In this document: positions 6,778-15,481 of the stretch, piece after piece | How the letters are laid out: each line of letters begins with the position of its first letter | How positions within the stretch are numbered: position 1 is the first letter of the stretch | From: Actinomycetota bacterium | GTDB taxonomy: Bacteria; Actinomycetota; Actinomycetes; JACCUZ01 | Direction of reading: 5' to 3' | DNA length: 64,000 nucleotides | Assembly (NCBI GenBank): GCA_030841035.1 | Contig: JAVEDI010000083.1 | Span: 1 to 64,000, forward strand | The notes under the pieces: model-generated | What the model was told of the DNA's origin: nothing | The model's database searches: none | What the model saw: only the letters and a program-made list of their open reading frames with translations | Translations under genes and position numbers: made by a program

Positions 6778-7779
6778 GTGACTGCGCCGGCCGACCCCCA
6801 CGACACCCTCGTCCCCCGCGTCGAGGTGGTCGGGCCGCTCGACATGGACGAGGTCGCGGCGGTCGCCGCCCTCGTCGAGGAGGCGACCGAGGCCGACGGC
6901 GTCCGGCCGCTGTCCGAGCACGTGATGCTCCACCTGCGCTACGGCGGGGACCAGGACGTCCGCAACGTCCTCGTGTGGCTCGGCGGCCGGCTCGCGGCCT
7001 ACGGCCACCTCGACGTGACCGACGAGGTGGCCGGGGCAAGCTCGGAGCTGGTGGTGGGCCCGGCGCACCGGCGCTCCGGCCTGGGCACCCGGCTCGTTCA
7101 GGCCACGCTCGCCGAGACGACCGACGGGCGGCTGCGGCTCTGGGCCCACGGCGAGCACCCCGCCGCGGCCTCCATGGCCGCCTCGATGGGCTTCCGCCGG
7201 TCCCGCTCGCTGTGGCAGATGCGCCGCTCCCTCTTCTCAGCCCTCCCCACGCCCGCGCTGCCCGAGGGCGTGCAGGTCCGGACGTTCCGGCCCGGGCTCG
7301 ACGACGACGCCTGGGTCACGCTCAACGCGCTGGCCTTCCGCGACCACCCGGAGCAGGGCACGTGGAACGCCGAGGACCTGCACCGGCGGATGCGCGAGCC
7401 GTGGTTCGACCCCGAGGGCTTCTTCCTGGCCTGGCGCGGCGACCGGTTGGTCGGGTTCCACTGGACGAAGGTGCACGGCCACGCCGCCCACGGGCACGAG
7501 GCGCACGGGCACGAGCCGATCGGCGAGGTGTACGTCGTCGGGGTCGACCCGGCCGAGCAGGGCACCGGCCTCGGCCGGGCCCTGACGCTCACGGGGCTGC
7601 GGCACCTGCGTCACCTCGGGCTCCCGGAGGCGATGCTGTACGTCGACGCCGACAACGCCGGGGCGATCCGCCTGTACACCCATCTGGGCTTCACCCGGTG
7701 GGAGACCGACGTCATGTTCAGCCGGGACGGCGACGGCGCCCCACGCGAGGAACCAAGCGACCGTGGGGCGCCCGGCTGA
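6778..7779 (+). CDS. mshD: Mycothiol synthase MshD
   Basis: This 333-aa protein has two GNAT acetyltransferase domains. The N-terminal one contains ELVVGPAHRRSGLGTRL (acetyl-CoA loop). The C-terminal one contains VYVVGVDPAEQGTGLGRAL and ends LYVDADNAGAIRLYTHLGFTRWETDVMF, all typical of MshD. It acetylates Cys-GlcN-Ins with acetyl-CoA, the last step of mycothiol synthesis in the cytoplasm. Residues 233-246 form a His-rich insertion (HGHAAHGHEAHGHE) between the WTKVH strand and EVYVVGVDP, which is not usual for the family. The GTG start follows a leaderless-type -10. Confidence 0.95.
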   Translation: MTAPADPHDTLVPRVEVVGPLDMDEVAAVAALVEEATEADGVRPLSEHVMLHLRYGGDQDVRNVLVWLGGRLAAYGHLDVTDEVAGASSELVVGPAHRRSGLGTRLVQATLAETTDGRLRLWAHGEHPAAASMAASMGFRRSRSLWQMRRSLFSALPTPALPEGVQVRTFRPGLDDDAWVTLNALAFRDHPEQGTWNAEDLHRRMREPWFDPEGFFLAWRGDRLVGFHWTKVHGHAAHGHEAHGHEPIGEVYVVGVDPAEQGTGLGRALTLTGLRHLRHLGLPEAMLYVDADNAGAIRLYTHLGFTRWETDVMFSRDGDGAPREEPSDRGAPG

Positions 7780-7792
7780 CCGCACGTCGGCT

Positions 7793-7836
7793 GTTCATCC
7801 CTCGTTCACCTCTCTCGCAGCATCGCGTCACCTGCC
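7793..7836 (+). promoter_or_regulatory. PHO box (PhoP-binding direct repeats) of pstS
   Basis: GTTCATCCCTC (7793-7803) and GTTCACCTCTC (7804-7814) are adjacent 11-bp direct repeats of the actinobacterial PHO-box type. A weaker unit, CGTCACCTGCC (7826-7836), lies in the same 11-bp phase after one skipped unit. A -10-like TAGCGT follows at 7842. This indicates PhoP control of the pst operon under phosphate limitation. Confidence 0.8.
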
Positions 7837-7917
7837 CTCCTTAGCGTCCGGGGCGTCACCAGACGTCAGATCCGTGCGCGATCGCCGCGCCACACATGTT
7901 CCGGGAGGGACACGTCC

Positions 7918-9033
7918 GTGAAGCTCAAACGCTTCTCCCCGCTCGCAGCGGGACTCGTCGTCGGGGCACTGCTGCTCAGTGCCTGCGGGAGCGACAACAA
8001 CAGCTCCACCGGCGCGGGAACCAGTGACTCCGCCAGCCCCGCCGCAGCCGCCGGCACGTGCGCCAGCGGCACCCTCAACGCTGAGGGCTCCTCGGCCCAG
8101 CAGAACGCCATCGACGAAGTCATCGCCAGCTTCACCTCCGACTGCGCAGACGCCACGATCAACTACAACCCGACCGGCTCCGGCGCCGGCATCACGCAGT
8201 TCACCGCCGGACAGGTCGACTTCGCCGGGTCCGACTCGGCGCTCAAGGCGGAGGCAGGCGAGGTCGCCAAGGCCAAGCAGCGTTGCCAGGGCAACGACGC
8301 CTGGAACCTGCCCATGGTCACCGGACCCATCGCCATCGCCTACAACGTCAAGGGCGTCGACTCGCTCGTGCTCACGCCCGAGGTCGCAGCCAAGATCTTC
8401 AAGGGCGCCATCAAGACGTGGGACGACCCGGCCGTCGCAGCACTGAACAAGAACACCAAGCTGCCGAGCGCGGCCATCAAGGTCTTCTTCCGCTCCGACG
8501 AGTCGGGGACGACCGAGAACTTCCAGAAGTACCTGAGCGGCGCCGCGCCGAAGGTGTGGACCGACGCCCCGTCCAAGACCTGGCCGGGCGCCGGCGAGGG
8601 CCGCGAGAAGTCCTCCGGCGTGGCCGAGGGCGTCAAGTCCACGGCGGACTCCGTGACGTACGTCGAGTGGTCCTACGCCAAGGACAACAACCTGGGCGTG
8701 TCGCAGATCGACAACGGCGCGGGACCGGTGCAGCTGACCGGTGAGGCGGTCGGCAAGGCGGTCGCCGCTGCCAAGCAGGCCGGCACGGGCAACGACTTGC
8801 GCCTGTCGCTGGACTACACGACTCAGGAGGCCGGGGCCTACCCGATCCTGCTGGTCACCTACGAGGTTGTCTGCTCGAAGGGGCTGGACGCCGGGAAGAC
8901 CGCACTGCTCAAGGACTTCCTGACGTTCTTCTCCTCGACCCAGACGCAGAACAGCCTCGAGCAGGTCGGCTACGCGCCGCTTCCCGAGCAGGTCCGCACC
9001 AAGGTCGAGGCCGCTGTGAAGGCCATCAGCTGA
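7918..9033 (+). CDS. pstS: Phosphate ABC transporter substrate-binding lipoprotein PstS
   Basis: This 371-aa protein has a lipoprotein signal peptide with lipobox LLSAC (Cys23), a Ser/Ala-rich linker, and a PstS-type periplasmic binding fold. The fold includes LNAEGSSAQQNAID, YNPTGSGAGITQF, VDFAGSDSAL and RSDESGTTENFQKYL, which supply phosphate-contacting residues. It captures inorganic phosphate outside the membrane for PstCA. The GTG start is preceded by GGGAGGGAC. A PHO box lies upstream and a strong hairpin follows the stop, which would favour higher pstS than pstC expression. Confidence 0.95.
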   Translation: MKLKRFSPLAAGLVVGALLLSACGSDNNSSTGAGTSDSASPAAAAGTCASGTLNAEGSSAQQNAIDEVIASFTSDCADATINYNPTGSGAGITQFTAGQVDFAGSDSALKAEAGEVAKAKQRCQGNDAWNLPMVTGPIAIAYNVKGVDSLVLTPEVAAKIFKGAIKTWDDPAVAALNKNTKLPSAAIKVFFRSDESGTTENFQKYLSGAAPKVWTDAPSKTWPGAGEGREKSSGVAEGVKSTADSVTYVEWSYAKDNNLGVSQIDNGAGPVQLTGEAVGKAVAAAKQAGTGNDLRLSLDYTTQEAGAYPILLVTYEVVCSKGLDAGKTALLKDFLTFFSSTQTQNSLEQVGYAPLPEQVRTKVEAAVKAIS

Positions 9034-9049
9034 CACACGTCTGCGGGTG

Positions 9050-9088
9050 GGGCGCCCTGCCGGAGCGACAGCTCCGGGCAGGGCGCCC
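9050..9088 (+). terminator. Strong hairpin between pstS and pstC
   Basis: GGGCGCCCTGCCGGAGC and GCTCCGGGCAGGGCGCCC pair over about 17 bp with one bulge and a GACA loop. There is no T-tract. It probably acts as a partial terminator or stabilises pstS mRNA. Confidence 0.6.
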
Positions 9089-9150
9089 TGCGCGTCACCT
9101 CACCCGACGTACCATCTCTCGCTGCACCTCCCCAGGAATGTGATCTCTCG

Positions 9151-10155
9151 ATGAGCGCCACGACGGCTCCACCGCCGGGGCAACCGGCCGGCGACCCGCC
9201 CGCCTCCCTCCTCAGCGGCACAGGCACCAGTCGTACCGGCGACCGCCTGTTCGCCGCCGCGACCCGCGGCTCCAGCGCCCTCGTGGTCGTGCTCGTGGCC
9301 CTGACCGGCGCATTCCTGCTGTGGAAGGCGCTGCCCGCTCTGCAGAAGGACGACGTCAACTTCCTGACCAGCCGCGTCTGGCAGCCGGCGGGGGAACCGC
9401 CGCGGTTCGGCATCGCGGCGCTGTTGTGGACGACCGTCCTGTCCGCAGCGTTCGCCCTGCTGCTGGCCGTGCCCGTGTCGGTCGGAGTGGCGCTGTTCCT
9501 CACCCACTACGCGCCACGGCGGCTGGCGCGTCCCCTCGCGTACCTGGTCGACCTGCTGGCCGCGGTGCCCTCGATCATCTACGGGCTCTGGGGGGCCTAC
9601 GTGCTGGGCCCGGTCATCGCCGGCGTGGACTCGCCACCCCGCAAGGCGCTCGAGACGGTGCTGGGCTGGGTGCCGCTGTTCGAGAAGACCGGGGTGGCCC
9701 GCGGGAACGTGTTCCTCGCATCGGTGGTGCTGGCCATCATGATCCTGCCGATCATCACCGCGATCAGCCGCGAGGTGTTCGAGCAGGTGCCCGTGGCCAA
9801 CATCGAGGCGGCTCTCGCGCTGGGCGCGACCCGGTGGGAGACCATCCGCGTGTCGGTGCTGCCGTTCGGCCGGCCCGGGGTCATCAGCGCGTCGATGCTG
9901 GGCCTGGGCCGGGCCCTCGGCGAGACCATCGCGGTCACCATCATCCTGTCCCAGCCGAGCAGCCTCGACCGGTTCAAGCTGTCCATCTTCTACGGTGGCG
10001 AGACGTTCGCATCCAAGATCGCCAACAACGCGTCGGAGTTCAGCACGCCGCAGAAGACCGGCGCCTACATCGCCGCGGGGCTGGTGCTGTTCCTCGTCAC
10101 CTTCGCGGTCAACGCGGTCGCCCGGGTGTTCATCACGCGCCGTGGGGAGGTCTGA
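9151..10155 (+). CDS. pstC: Phosphate ABC transporter permease PstC
   Basis: This 334-aa inner-membrane permease has about six spans. It contains the EAA-type cytoplasmic loop EAALALGATRWETIRVSVLPFGRPGVISA, which contacts PstB. Other family segments include VDLLAAVPSIIYGLWG and ALGETIAVTIIL. With PstA it forms the phosphate channel. It follows pstS after a hairpin, and its stop overlaps the region just before the pstA start. A Pro/Gly-rich cytoplasmic N-terminus of about 30 residues precedes the first span. Confidence 0.94.
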   Translation: MSATTAPPPGQPAGDPPASLLSGTGTSRTGDRLFAAATRGSSALVVVLVALTGAFLLWKALPALQKDDVNFLTSRVWQPAGEPPRFGIAALLWTTVLSAAFALLLAVPVSVGVALFLTHYAPRRLARPLAYLVDLLAAVPSIIYGLWGAYVLGPVIAGVDSPPRKALETVLGWVPLFEKTGVARGNVFLASVVLAIMILPIITAISREVFEQVPVANIEAALALGATRWETIRVSVLPFGRPGVISASMLGLGRALGETIAVTIILSQPSSLDRFKLSIFYGGETFASKIANNASEFSTPQKTGAYIAAGLVLFLVTFAVNAVARVFITRRGEV

Positions 10156-10156
10156 G

Positions 10157-11074
10157 GTGGCCACCGCGACGATCGAGGCACCGGCCTCCGGCCCCGGCTC
10201 GGTCCACTCCTCGCTGCACAGGAGCGCCCGGTCCCGCAAGGCGCGCGACCGCCTCGCCACCCTCGTCGTACTGCTGTGTCTGCTGCTCGCGATGATCCCG
10301 CTCGCCTGGATCCTCTGGACGGTGCTCAGCCGCGGCGCCGGCCTGCTGGGCGACGCGCACTGGTGGACGAACTCGCAGCGCGGCATCACCGCGCGGCGGG
10401 TGGGGGGTGGCGCCTACCACGCGATCGTCGGGACCCTGTTGATGGCGCTGGTCACGGCGGTCATCAGCGTGCCCATCGCGCTGGGCACGGCCATCTACCT
10501 GGTGGAGTACGGGCGGGGGACGTTCGCCAGGGCTGTGACGTTCATGGTCGACGTCCTGACCGGGATCCCGTCGATCGTGGCCGCGCTGTTCGTCTACGCG
10601 CTGTGGGTCACGACGTTCGGCTTCCAACGGGTCGCCTTCGCGGTGTCGCTCGCCCTCGTGCTGCTGATGATCCCGGTTGTCGTGCGCTCCACCGAGGAGA
10701 TGCTGCGCCTCGTGCCGCGCGACCTGCGCGAGGCGTCGTACGCCCTGGGTGTGCCGCGCTGGAAGACCATCGTCAAGGTGGTGCTGCCGACGGCGTTCAG
10801 CGGCATCGTCACCGGCATCATGCTCGGCCTGGCGCGCGTGATGGGCGAGACCGCACCCTTGCTGATCCTCGGGCCCTACACGACGTCGATCAACATGAAC
10901 ATCTTCCACGGCAACATGGCCGCCCTGCCGACGTTCATCAACCAGGACCGCAACCAGGCCCTGCAGCCGGCGCTGGACCGGGTGTGGTCGGCGGCGCTCA
11001 CCCTCATCATCATCGTGATGGTGCTCAGCCTTGCCGGCCGGGCCGTCTCGCGGCTCGGCTCCGTCAAGAAGTAA
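10157..11074 (+). CDS. pstA: Phosphate ABC transporter permease PstA
   Basis: This 305-aa permease carries [20 protein letters not shown] and the coupling loop [29 protein letters not shown], both diagnostic of Pst[17 protein letters not shown] follows. It has about six spans and a basic cytoplasmic N-terminus ([11 protein letters not shown]). The GTG at 10157 was chosen because GGGGAGG lies just upstream, inside the end of pstC, and the pstC stop ends one base before it. It is part of the high-affinity phosphate importer. Confidence 0.92.
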   Translation: MATATIEAPASGPGSVHSSLHRSARSRKARDRLATLVVLLCLLLAMIPLAWILWTVLSRGAGLLGDAHWWTNSQRGITARRVGGGAYHAIVGTLLMALVTAVISVPIALGTAIYLVEYGRGTFARAVTFMVDVLTGIPSIVAALFVYALWVTTFGFQRVAFAVSLALVLLMIPVVVRSTEEMLRLVPRDLREASYALGVPRWKTIVKVVLPTAFSGIVTGIMLGLARVMGETAPLLILGPYTTSINMNIFHGNMAALPTFINQDRNQALQPALDRVWSAALTLIIIVMVLSLAGRAVSRLGSVKK

Positions 11075-11088
11075 GGACACGACCACCC

Positions 11089-11865
11089 ATGGCCAAGCGA
11101 ATCGACGTCTCCGGGCTCGACGTCTTCTACGGCGACTTCAAGGCCGTCGAGGACGTGTCGCTGACCGTCGAGCCGCGGTCGGTCACCGCGTTCATCGGTC
11201 CCTCCGGGTGCGGCAAATCCACGCTGCTGCGCACGCTCAACCGCATGCACGAGGTGCTGCCCGGCGGCCGGGTCATCGGGAAGGTCACCCTCGATGACGA
11301 GGACCTGTACGGCGACGACGTCGACCCGGTCGCAGTACGACGGATCGTGGGCATGGTCTTCCAGCGGCCCAACCCCTTCCCGACCATGTCCATCTACGAC
11401 AACGTGGCCGCCGGCCTGCGGCTCAACGGCGTGAAGAAGAAGGCGCTCCTCGACGACGTCGTGGAGCGCTCGCTCAAGCAGGCGAACCTCTGGAAGGAGG
11501 TCCAGGACCGGCTGCGCAAGCCGGGCTCGTCGCTCTCCGGCGGCCAGCAACAGCGGCTGTGCATCGCCCGGGCGGTGGCGGTCGAGCCGGCCGTGCTGCT
11601 GATGGACGAGCCGTGCTCCGCGCTCGACCCGATCTCGACGCTGGCGATCGAGGACCTCGTGCAGGAGCTCAAGGAGCGCTACACGATCATCATCGTCACC
11701 CACAACATGCAGCAGGCCGCCCGAGTGAGCGACAGGACGGCGTTCTTCACGATCGCGGGGGCCGGCAAGCCCGGGCGGCTGGTCGAGATCGGCGACACGG
11801 CCGAGGTGTTCAGCCGGCCGACCGAGAAGGCGACCGAGGACTACATCACCGGCCGCTTCGGCTGA
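11089..11865 (+). CDS. pstB: Phosphate ABC transporter ATPase PstB
   Basis: This 258-aa ABC ATPase has Walker [10 protein letters not shown], a Q-loop in [17 protein letters not shown] (the NPFP signature is specific for PstB), the ABC signature LSGGQQQR, Walker B VLLMDEP and the switch histidine in IIVTHNMQQ. It energises the PstCA channel from the cytoplasm. It lies 14 bases after pstA on the same transcript. The [15 protein letters not shown] stretch before the C-terminus is slightly longer than the usual FF-GELVE form. A bidirectional terminator follows. Confidence 0.95.
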   Translation: MAKRIDVSGLDVFYGDFKAVEDVSLTVEPRSVTAFIGPSGCGKSTLLRTLNRMHEVLPGGRVIGKVTLDDEDLYGDDVDPVAVRRIVGMVFQRPNPFPTMSIYDNVAAGLRLNGVKKKALLDDVVERSLKQANLWKEVQDRLRKPGSSLSGGQQQRLCIARAVAVEPAVLLMDEPCSALDPISTLAIEDLVQELKERYTIIIVTHNMQQAARVSDRTAFFTIAGAGKPGRLVEIGDTAEVFSRPTEKATEDYITGRFG

Positions 11866-11891
11866 GCCAGGCAGCCGGCCGGGCCGGTCCC

Positions 11892-11923
11892 CCGCCTCGT
11901 CAGCGTGCGGTCAGACGAGGCGG
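11892..11923. terminator. Bidirectional terminator between pstB and pit
   Basis: CCGCCTCGTC and GACGAGGCGG form a perfect 10-bp inverted repeat with a 12-nt loop. It lies between convergent pstB and pit and includes the last codons of pit. Confidence 0.55.
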
Positions 11924-12903
11924 TGGGCGACCAGGAAGGTCACCGCCGCGACCAGGGCGGCGCCGGGGATCGTGAAGATCCAGGCCGTCACGATGTTGCC
12001 GGCCACGCCCCAGCGGACCGCCCGGCGGCCCTTCGTGGCGCCCACGCCCATGATCGCAGAGGTGATGGTGTGGGTCGTCGAGATCGGGGCGCCGTACTGG
12101 ATGGCGGCCACGAACAGCACGCTCGCGGCCGTGGCCTCGGCCGCGAACCCGTGCGGCGGGTCGAGCTCGATGATCCGTCGACCGAGCGTGCGCATGATCC
12201 GCCAGCCGCCGGAGTAGGTGCCCAGCGCCAGGACGGCTGCGGTGAGGAAGAACACCCACAGCGGGATGTCGGTGCCCTCGTGGTAGCCGCCGACAGTGAG
12301 CGCCAGCACGACGACGCCCATCGTCTTGGCGGCGTCCTGCATGCCGTGGCCGAGCGACATCGCGGCGGCGGAGACCGACTGGGCGAGCCGGAAGCCGCGG
12401 GTGACCCGCGACGGGCTGGCGTTCCGGAAGAGCCACAGGATGGCGACCATCACGAAGTAGCCGAGGACCAGGCCGATGACCGGCGAGAGGATCATCGGGA
12501 TCAGGACCTTGGTGTAGACGCCGTGCCAGAGCACGCTGCTGCTCGAGGCCAGGGCCGCACCCACCAGGCCGCCGATCAGCGCGTGCGACGAGGACGAGGG
12601 CAACCCGAAGTACCAGGTCAACAGGTTCCAGGCGATCGCCCCGATCAGCGCGGCGAACACCACGACAAGGCTGCCCTTGTCGTTGGGGAGCTCGATGATG
12701 CCGGAGCCGACGGTCTTGGCGACCTTGGCGCCGAGAAACGACCCCAGCAGGTTGAACACCGCCGCCATGGCCAGCGCCACCCGTGGCGTGAGGGCGCGGG
12801 TCGACACGGAGGTCGCGATCGCGTTGGCCGCGTCGTGGAAGCCGTTGGTGTAGTTGAAGCCCATCGCAGCCAGAATGACGACGAAGATCCCTACGTCGCC
12901 CAC
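11911..12903 (-). CDS. pit: Low-affinity inorganic phosphate transporter (PiT family)
   Basis: This 330-aa polytopic membrane protein has both PiT signature repeats. The first is GFNYTNGFHDAANAIATSVSTRAL near the N-terminus. The second is YGAPISTTHTITSAIMGVGATKG in the C-terminal half. The loop WYFGLPSSSSHALIGGLVGAAL is also characteristic. PiT proteins import phosphate, often as a metal-phosphate complex, using the proton gradient. It is the second gene of a two-gene unit with the DUF47 protein, 3 bases downstream, and faces the pst operon tail-to-tail. Confidence 0.94.
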   Translation of the reverse strand: MGDVGIFVVILAAMGFNYTNGFHDAANAIATSVSTRALTPRVALAMAAVFNLLGSFLGAKVAKTVGSGIIELPNDKGSLVVVFAALIGAIAWNLLTWYFGLPSSSSHALIGGLVGAALASSSSVLWHGVYTKVLIPMILSPVIGLVLGYFVMVAILWLFRNASPSRVTRGFRLAQSVSAAAMSLGHGMQDAAKTMGVVVLALTVGGYHEGTDIPLWVFFLTAAVLALGTYSGGWRIMRTLGRRIIELDPPHGFAAEATAASVLFVAAIQYGAPISTTHTITSAIMGVGATKGRRAVRWGVAGNIVTAWIFTIPGAALVAAVTFLVAHRLV

Positions 12904-12906
12904 TGA

Positions 12907-13527
12907 TCAGGACTCCTTGACGGCGATCGTCTCGACCGTGTTGGCGACGTGCTCGAACGCATCGGCGGCACCCTCCAGCTGGTCGACGACCTCCTTGAGC
13001 TTCATCACCGTCAGCGCGTCGTAGTCGCCGCTGAACAGCCGCGCGAGCAGTCGCCGGTAGACCTGGTCGGCCTGGTTCTCCAGACGGTTGAGCTCGATCC
13101 AGAACTCCTGCAGATCCTGCATGGACCGCAGCCGGGGCATCGCCTCGGCGGTCAGCTCCGCCGCGCGCTCGATGACGTCCACCTGGTCGGCGATCTCGGG
13201 CGGCAGCTCACCGATCTGGTAGAGCACGACCAGGTCGACGGCCGCCTCCATGGCGTCCATGATGTCGTCGAGCCCGGAGGCCAGCCGGTAGATGTCCTCA
13301 CGGTCGAAGGGCGTCACGAACGACTCGTTCAGCTCTCGCATGATGGCGTGGGTGGCCTCGTCGCCCGCGTGCTCGGCGGCACGCATCTTCTCGGCTATGA
13401 CCTTGCGGTCCTCCGGAGCCGCCCCCAGCAGCTCCTTGAGGAGCTTCGCTCCCGTGACGAGGTTCTCGCCGGATGTTGCGAACATCCCGTAGAAGCTGGT
13501 CTGGCGTGGTGTCAGACGAAAGCGCAC
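12907..13527 (-). CDS. DUF47/PhoU-like accessory protein of the PiT transporter
   Basis: This 206-aa helical protein begins MRFRLTPRQTSFYGMF and contains HAGDEATHAIMRELNESFVTPFDREDIYRLASGLDDIMDAMEAA. This is the DUF47 (PhoU-like) signature with the conserved acidic D/E-D-I-x-x-L helix. Such proteins are encoded beside pit genes and are thought to regulate them. The GTG start at 13527 was chosen over longer upstream frames because GGAG precedes it and family members begin at this point. A TAGCAT -10 at 13574-13579 would give a 5' UTR of about 40 nt. Confidence 0.92.
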   Translation of the reverse strand: MRFRLTPRQTSFYGMFATSGENLVTGAKLLKELLGAAPEDRKVIAEKMRAAEHAGDEATHAIMRELNESFVTPFDREDIYRLASGLDDIMDAMEAAVDLVVLYQIGELPPEIADQVDVIERAAELTAEAMPRLRSMQDLQEFWIELNRLENQADQVYRRLLARLFSGDYDALTVMKLKEVVDQLEGAADAFEHVANTVETIAVKES

Positions 13528-13573
13528 AGGGACTCCAGTGAGTCTCGAGGGGCAGGTGCGGGGTCCGGGCAGG

Positions 13574-13579
13574 ATGCTA
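13574..13579 (-). promoter_or_regulatory. -10 hexamer TAGCAT for the DUF47–pit unit
   Basis: TAGCAT on the minus strand lies about 47 nt before GTG 13527. No PHO-box repeat was found beside it, which suggests this transporter is not under the same control as pst. Confidence 0.35.
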
Positions 13580-13725
13580 GGGCCTGGGACGACTCGCACG
13601 GCAAGGCGGGGCAGGCGGGTGGCGTGCGTGGGCAGGCCAGACAGTACGTCGCCCGCCCCCACGGCACGTGCGGCGGGGCAGCGCGGCGACCCCGGGCCGC
13701 CGGCGCGCCAGCGGGGCCGGCGGCC

Positions 13726-13881
13726 TCAGTCGGCGCAGCGGGACAGGCCCAGCACCTGGTCGATCTCGGCCTGCGACAGCGGCCGGTCGGAGGAGGAGGC
13801 GACGATCACCAGCTCGCCGTAGAGCTCGATCTCGTCGAGGACGAGCGGGTCCTGCAGCCGGGTGTCCGTCGTGCGCCCCAC
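13726..13881 (-). CDS. Short conserved-type actinobacterial protein (51 aa)
   Basis: A 51-aa frame from GTG 13881 reads through TRLQDPLVLDEIELYGELVIVASSSDRPLSQAEIDQVLG and ends SRCAD. Acidic, helix-prone small proteins of this general form (an LxDPLVLDEIELYGEL core) are common in actinobacteria, but I cannot give a function. GGAGG lies about 9 nt upstream of the GTG. It stands alone between the DUF47 gene and the terminator-like hairpin of the aminotransferase gene. A regulatory or sigma-factor-associated role is only a guess. Confidence 0.65.
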   Translation of the reverse strand: MGRTTDTRLQDPLVLDEIELYGELVIVASSSDRPLSQAEIDQVLGLSRCAD

Positions 13882-13943
13882 CTGCCGCCACCTCCTCGGT
13901 CCCGCTGTATACGACCCGGGCCCAGCCTAGGTATGCCCGGTTT

Positions 13944-13977
13944 GGGCCGCCATGACCCAGTCGGGCCATGGCGGCCC
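13944..13977 (-). terminator. Hairpin downstream of the aminomutase-like gene
   Basis: GGGCCGCCATG and CATGGCGGCCC form a perfect 11-bp inverted repeat with a 12-nt loop, 32 nt after the stop of the 14009-15433 gene. No U-tract follows. Confidence 0.5.
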
Positions 13978-14008
13978 TGATCAGCCGTGACCAGCACCGG
14001 CCACTGGT

Positions 14009-15433
14009 CTAGCCCGGTTGAGACCCGCGGACGGCGCGGCCCGCGCCGGCACCCGCGTCAGCGGTGAGCACGTCCAAGGCCTCGAGGAACACCTCCGTAT
14101 GCCGGTCGACGTCGGCCTCGGAGGTGTCGGGGCTCATCAGCGCCATGTTGTGGAACGGGGTCAGCAGCAGCCCGCGGTTGAGCATGAACAGGTGCAGGAA
14201 CTGTTCCAGCTCGAAGTCGCCTGCGGCATGGGCCGCTGCCCCGTCACGTGGGGGACTCGGCGCGAAGTTGTACTCGGCGCGGGCGCCGAGGCGACTGCAG
14301 TGCCAGGCGAGGCCGTACTTCGCGATGCCCGCATCGACGCCGTCGGCCCACCGGTGCGCGAGCGGCACCATGCGAGCGAACGCCTCGTCGTCGAGTACGT
14401 CGGCGAGCGTGACGCGCATCGCGGCGAGCGACAGCGCGTTCCCGGCAAGCGTCCCCCCGACGCCGCCGATGTCGATGTCCTCGAGCGCCACCCGCGCGGC
14501 GATGCGTTCGGCGACCTGCTCGCTCATGCCGAAGGCGCCCGCAGGAATGCCACCGGCGATGGCCTTGCCGAGCGTGAGGAAGTCGGGCTCGAGCCCGTAC
14601 GCCGCGGTGTAGCCGCCGGGACCGGTGCAGAGCGTGTGGGTCTCGTCGATGACCAGCAGCACGCCGTGCCGACGGGTGATCTCGCGCAGTGCCTCGTGGT
14701 AGCCCGGCTCCGGCAGCACGATGCCGATGTTCGTCAGCGCCGGCTCGCAGAGCACGGCGGCCACGTCGCCGTGGGACAGCGCCTCCTCGAGGGCGGCCAC
14801 GTCGTTGAACGGCACCACCCGGGTGGTCTCGCTCGGTGGCACCGGCGCGCCGATGTTGCCGCGCCGCGCCACGGTCACGCCCGAGCCGTCGAGTGTCGCG
14901 AAGGCCTCGTCGACGCTGCCGTGATAGCAGAAGTCGTGCACGACGACCTTCGGCCGGCCGGTGATGTGGCGCGCGTAGCGGATGACGTGGCGGTTGGCAT
15001 CCGTCGCCGACAGGGTGAACTGCCACAGGGGCAGCCCGAAGCGTCGTCCCAGCTCCTCGGCCACCACCGTCGCGTCCTGCGTGGGCAGCATCGTGGTGAT
15101 GCCCTGGCCCACCTGGCGACGTACCACCTCGACCGTGGCCGGCGGCGAGTGGCCGGTCATCGCGCCGGTGTCGCCGAGGCAGAAGTCGATGTAGTCGAGC
15201 CCGTCGACGTCCACGAAGTGCGCGCCGGACGCGTGCTCGACGTACACCGGGAAACCGCCCGGCCACTTGGCCATCCAGCTCATCGGCACGCCGGCCGGCA
15301 GCACGGCGCGCGCCTTGTCGAACAACGCCCGCGAGCGCGGGTGGCGGGCCGCGAACAAGGCCCGCTCCTCGGCAGTGAGGCGGCGCAGCTGGTCGCGGTC
15401 GAGGCGCGCGGCGCCCTGGTCACCGGTCGTCAT
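14009..15433 (-). CDS. Class III PLP-dependent aminotransferase, glutamate-1-semialdehyde aminomutase-like
   Basis: This 474-aa protein belongs to the aspartate aminotransferase-fold class III family. Visible features are DFCLGDTGAMTGHSPP, SATDANRHVIRYARHITGRPKVVV, HDFCYHGSVDE, LLVIDETHTLCTGPGGYTA and the cofactor lysine in FLTLGKAIAGGIPAGAFG. This layout resembles glutamate-1-semialdehyde 2,1-aminomutase. The longer N-terminus and the lone position away from hem genes argue for another substrate. A TACCGT -10 sits 6 nt before the ATG, so it is probably leaderless. The family is certain; the substrate is open. Confidence 0.85.
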   Translation of the reverse strand: MTTGDQGAARLDRDQLRRLTAEERALFAARHPRSRALFDKARAVLPAGVPMSWMAKWPGGFPVYVEHASGAHFVDVDGLDYIDFCLGDTGAMTGHSPPATVEVVRRQVGQGITTMLPTQDATVVAEELGRRFGLPLWQFTLSATDANRHVIRYARHITGRPKVVVHDFCYHGSVDEAFATLDGSGVTVARRGNIGAPVPPSETTRVVPFNDVAALEEALSHGDVAAVLCEPALTNIGIVLPEPGYHEALREITRRHGVLLVIDETHTLCTGPGGYTAAYGLEPDFLTLGKAIAGGIPAGAFGMSEQVAERIAARVALEDIDIGGVGGTLAGNALSLAAMRVTLADVLDDEAFARMVPLAHRWADGVDAGIAKYGLAWHCSRLGARAEYNFAPSPPRDGAAAHAAGDFELEQFLHLFMLNRGLLLTPFHNMALMSPDTSEADVDRHTEVFLEALDVLTADAGAGAGRAVRGSQPG

Positions 15434-15439
15434 GCGGGC

Positions 15440-15445
15440 ACGGTA
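15440..15445 (-). promoter_or_regulatory. -10 hexamer TACCGT for the aminomutase-like gene
   Basis: TACCGT on the minus strand ends 6 nt before ATG 15433, matching the leaderless pattern seen elsewhere in the window. Confidence 0.45.
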
Positions 15446-15481
15446 GCCAGGCCCGCCGGGCGTCCGCAGGTCGGGTGCAGG

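Noticed and set aside
14009..15433. True glutamate-1-semialdehyde aminomutase (hemL) of tetrapyrrole synthesis
   Set aside because: The fold fits, but there are no hem genes nearby and the protein is longer than HemL, so the symbol was not given.
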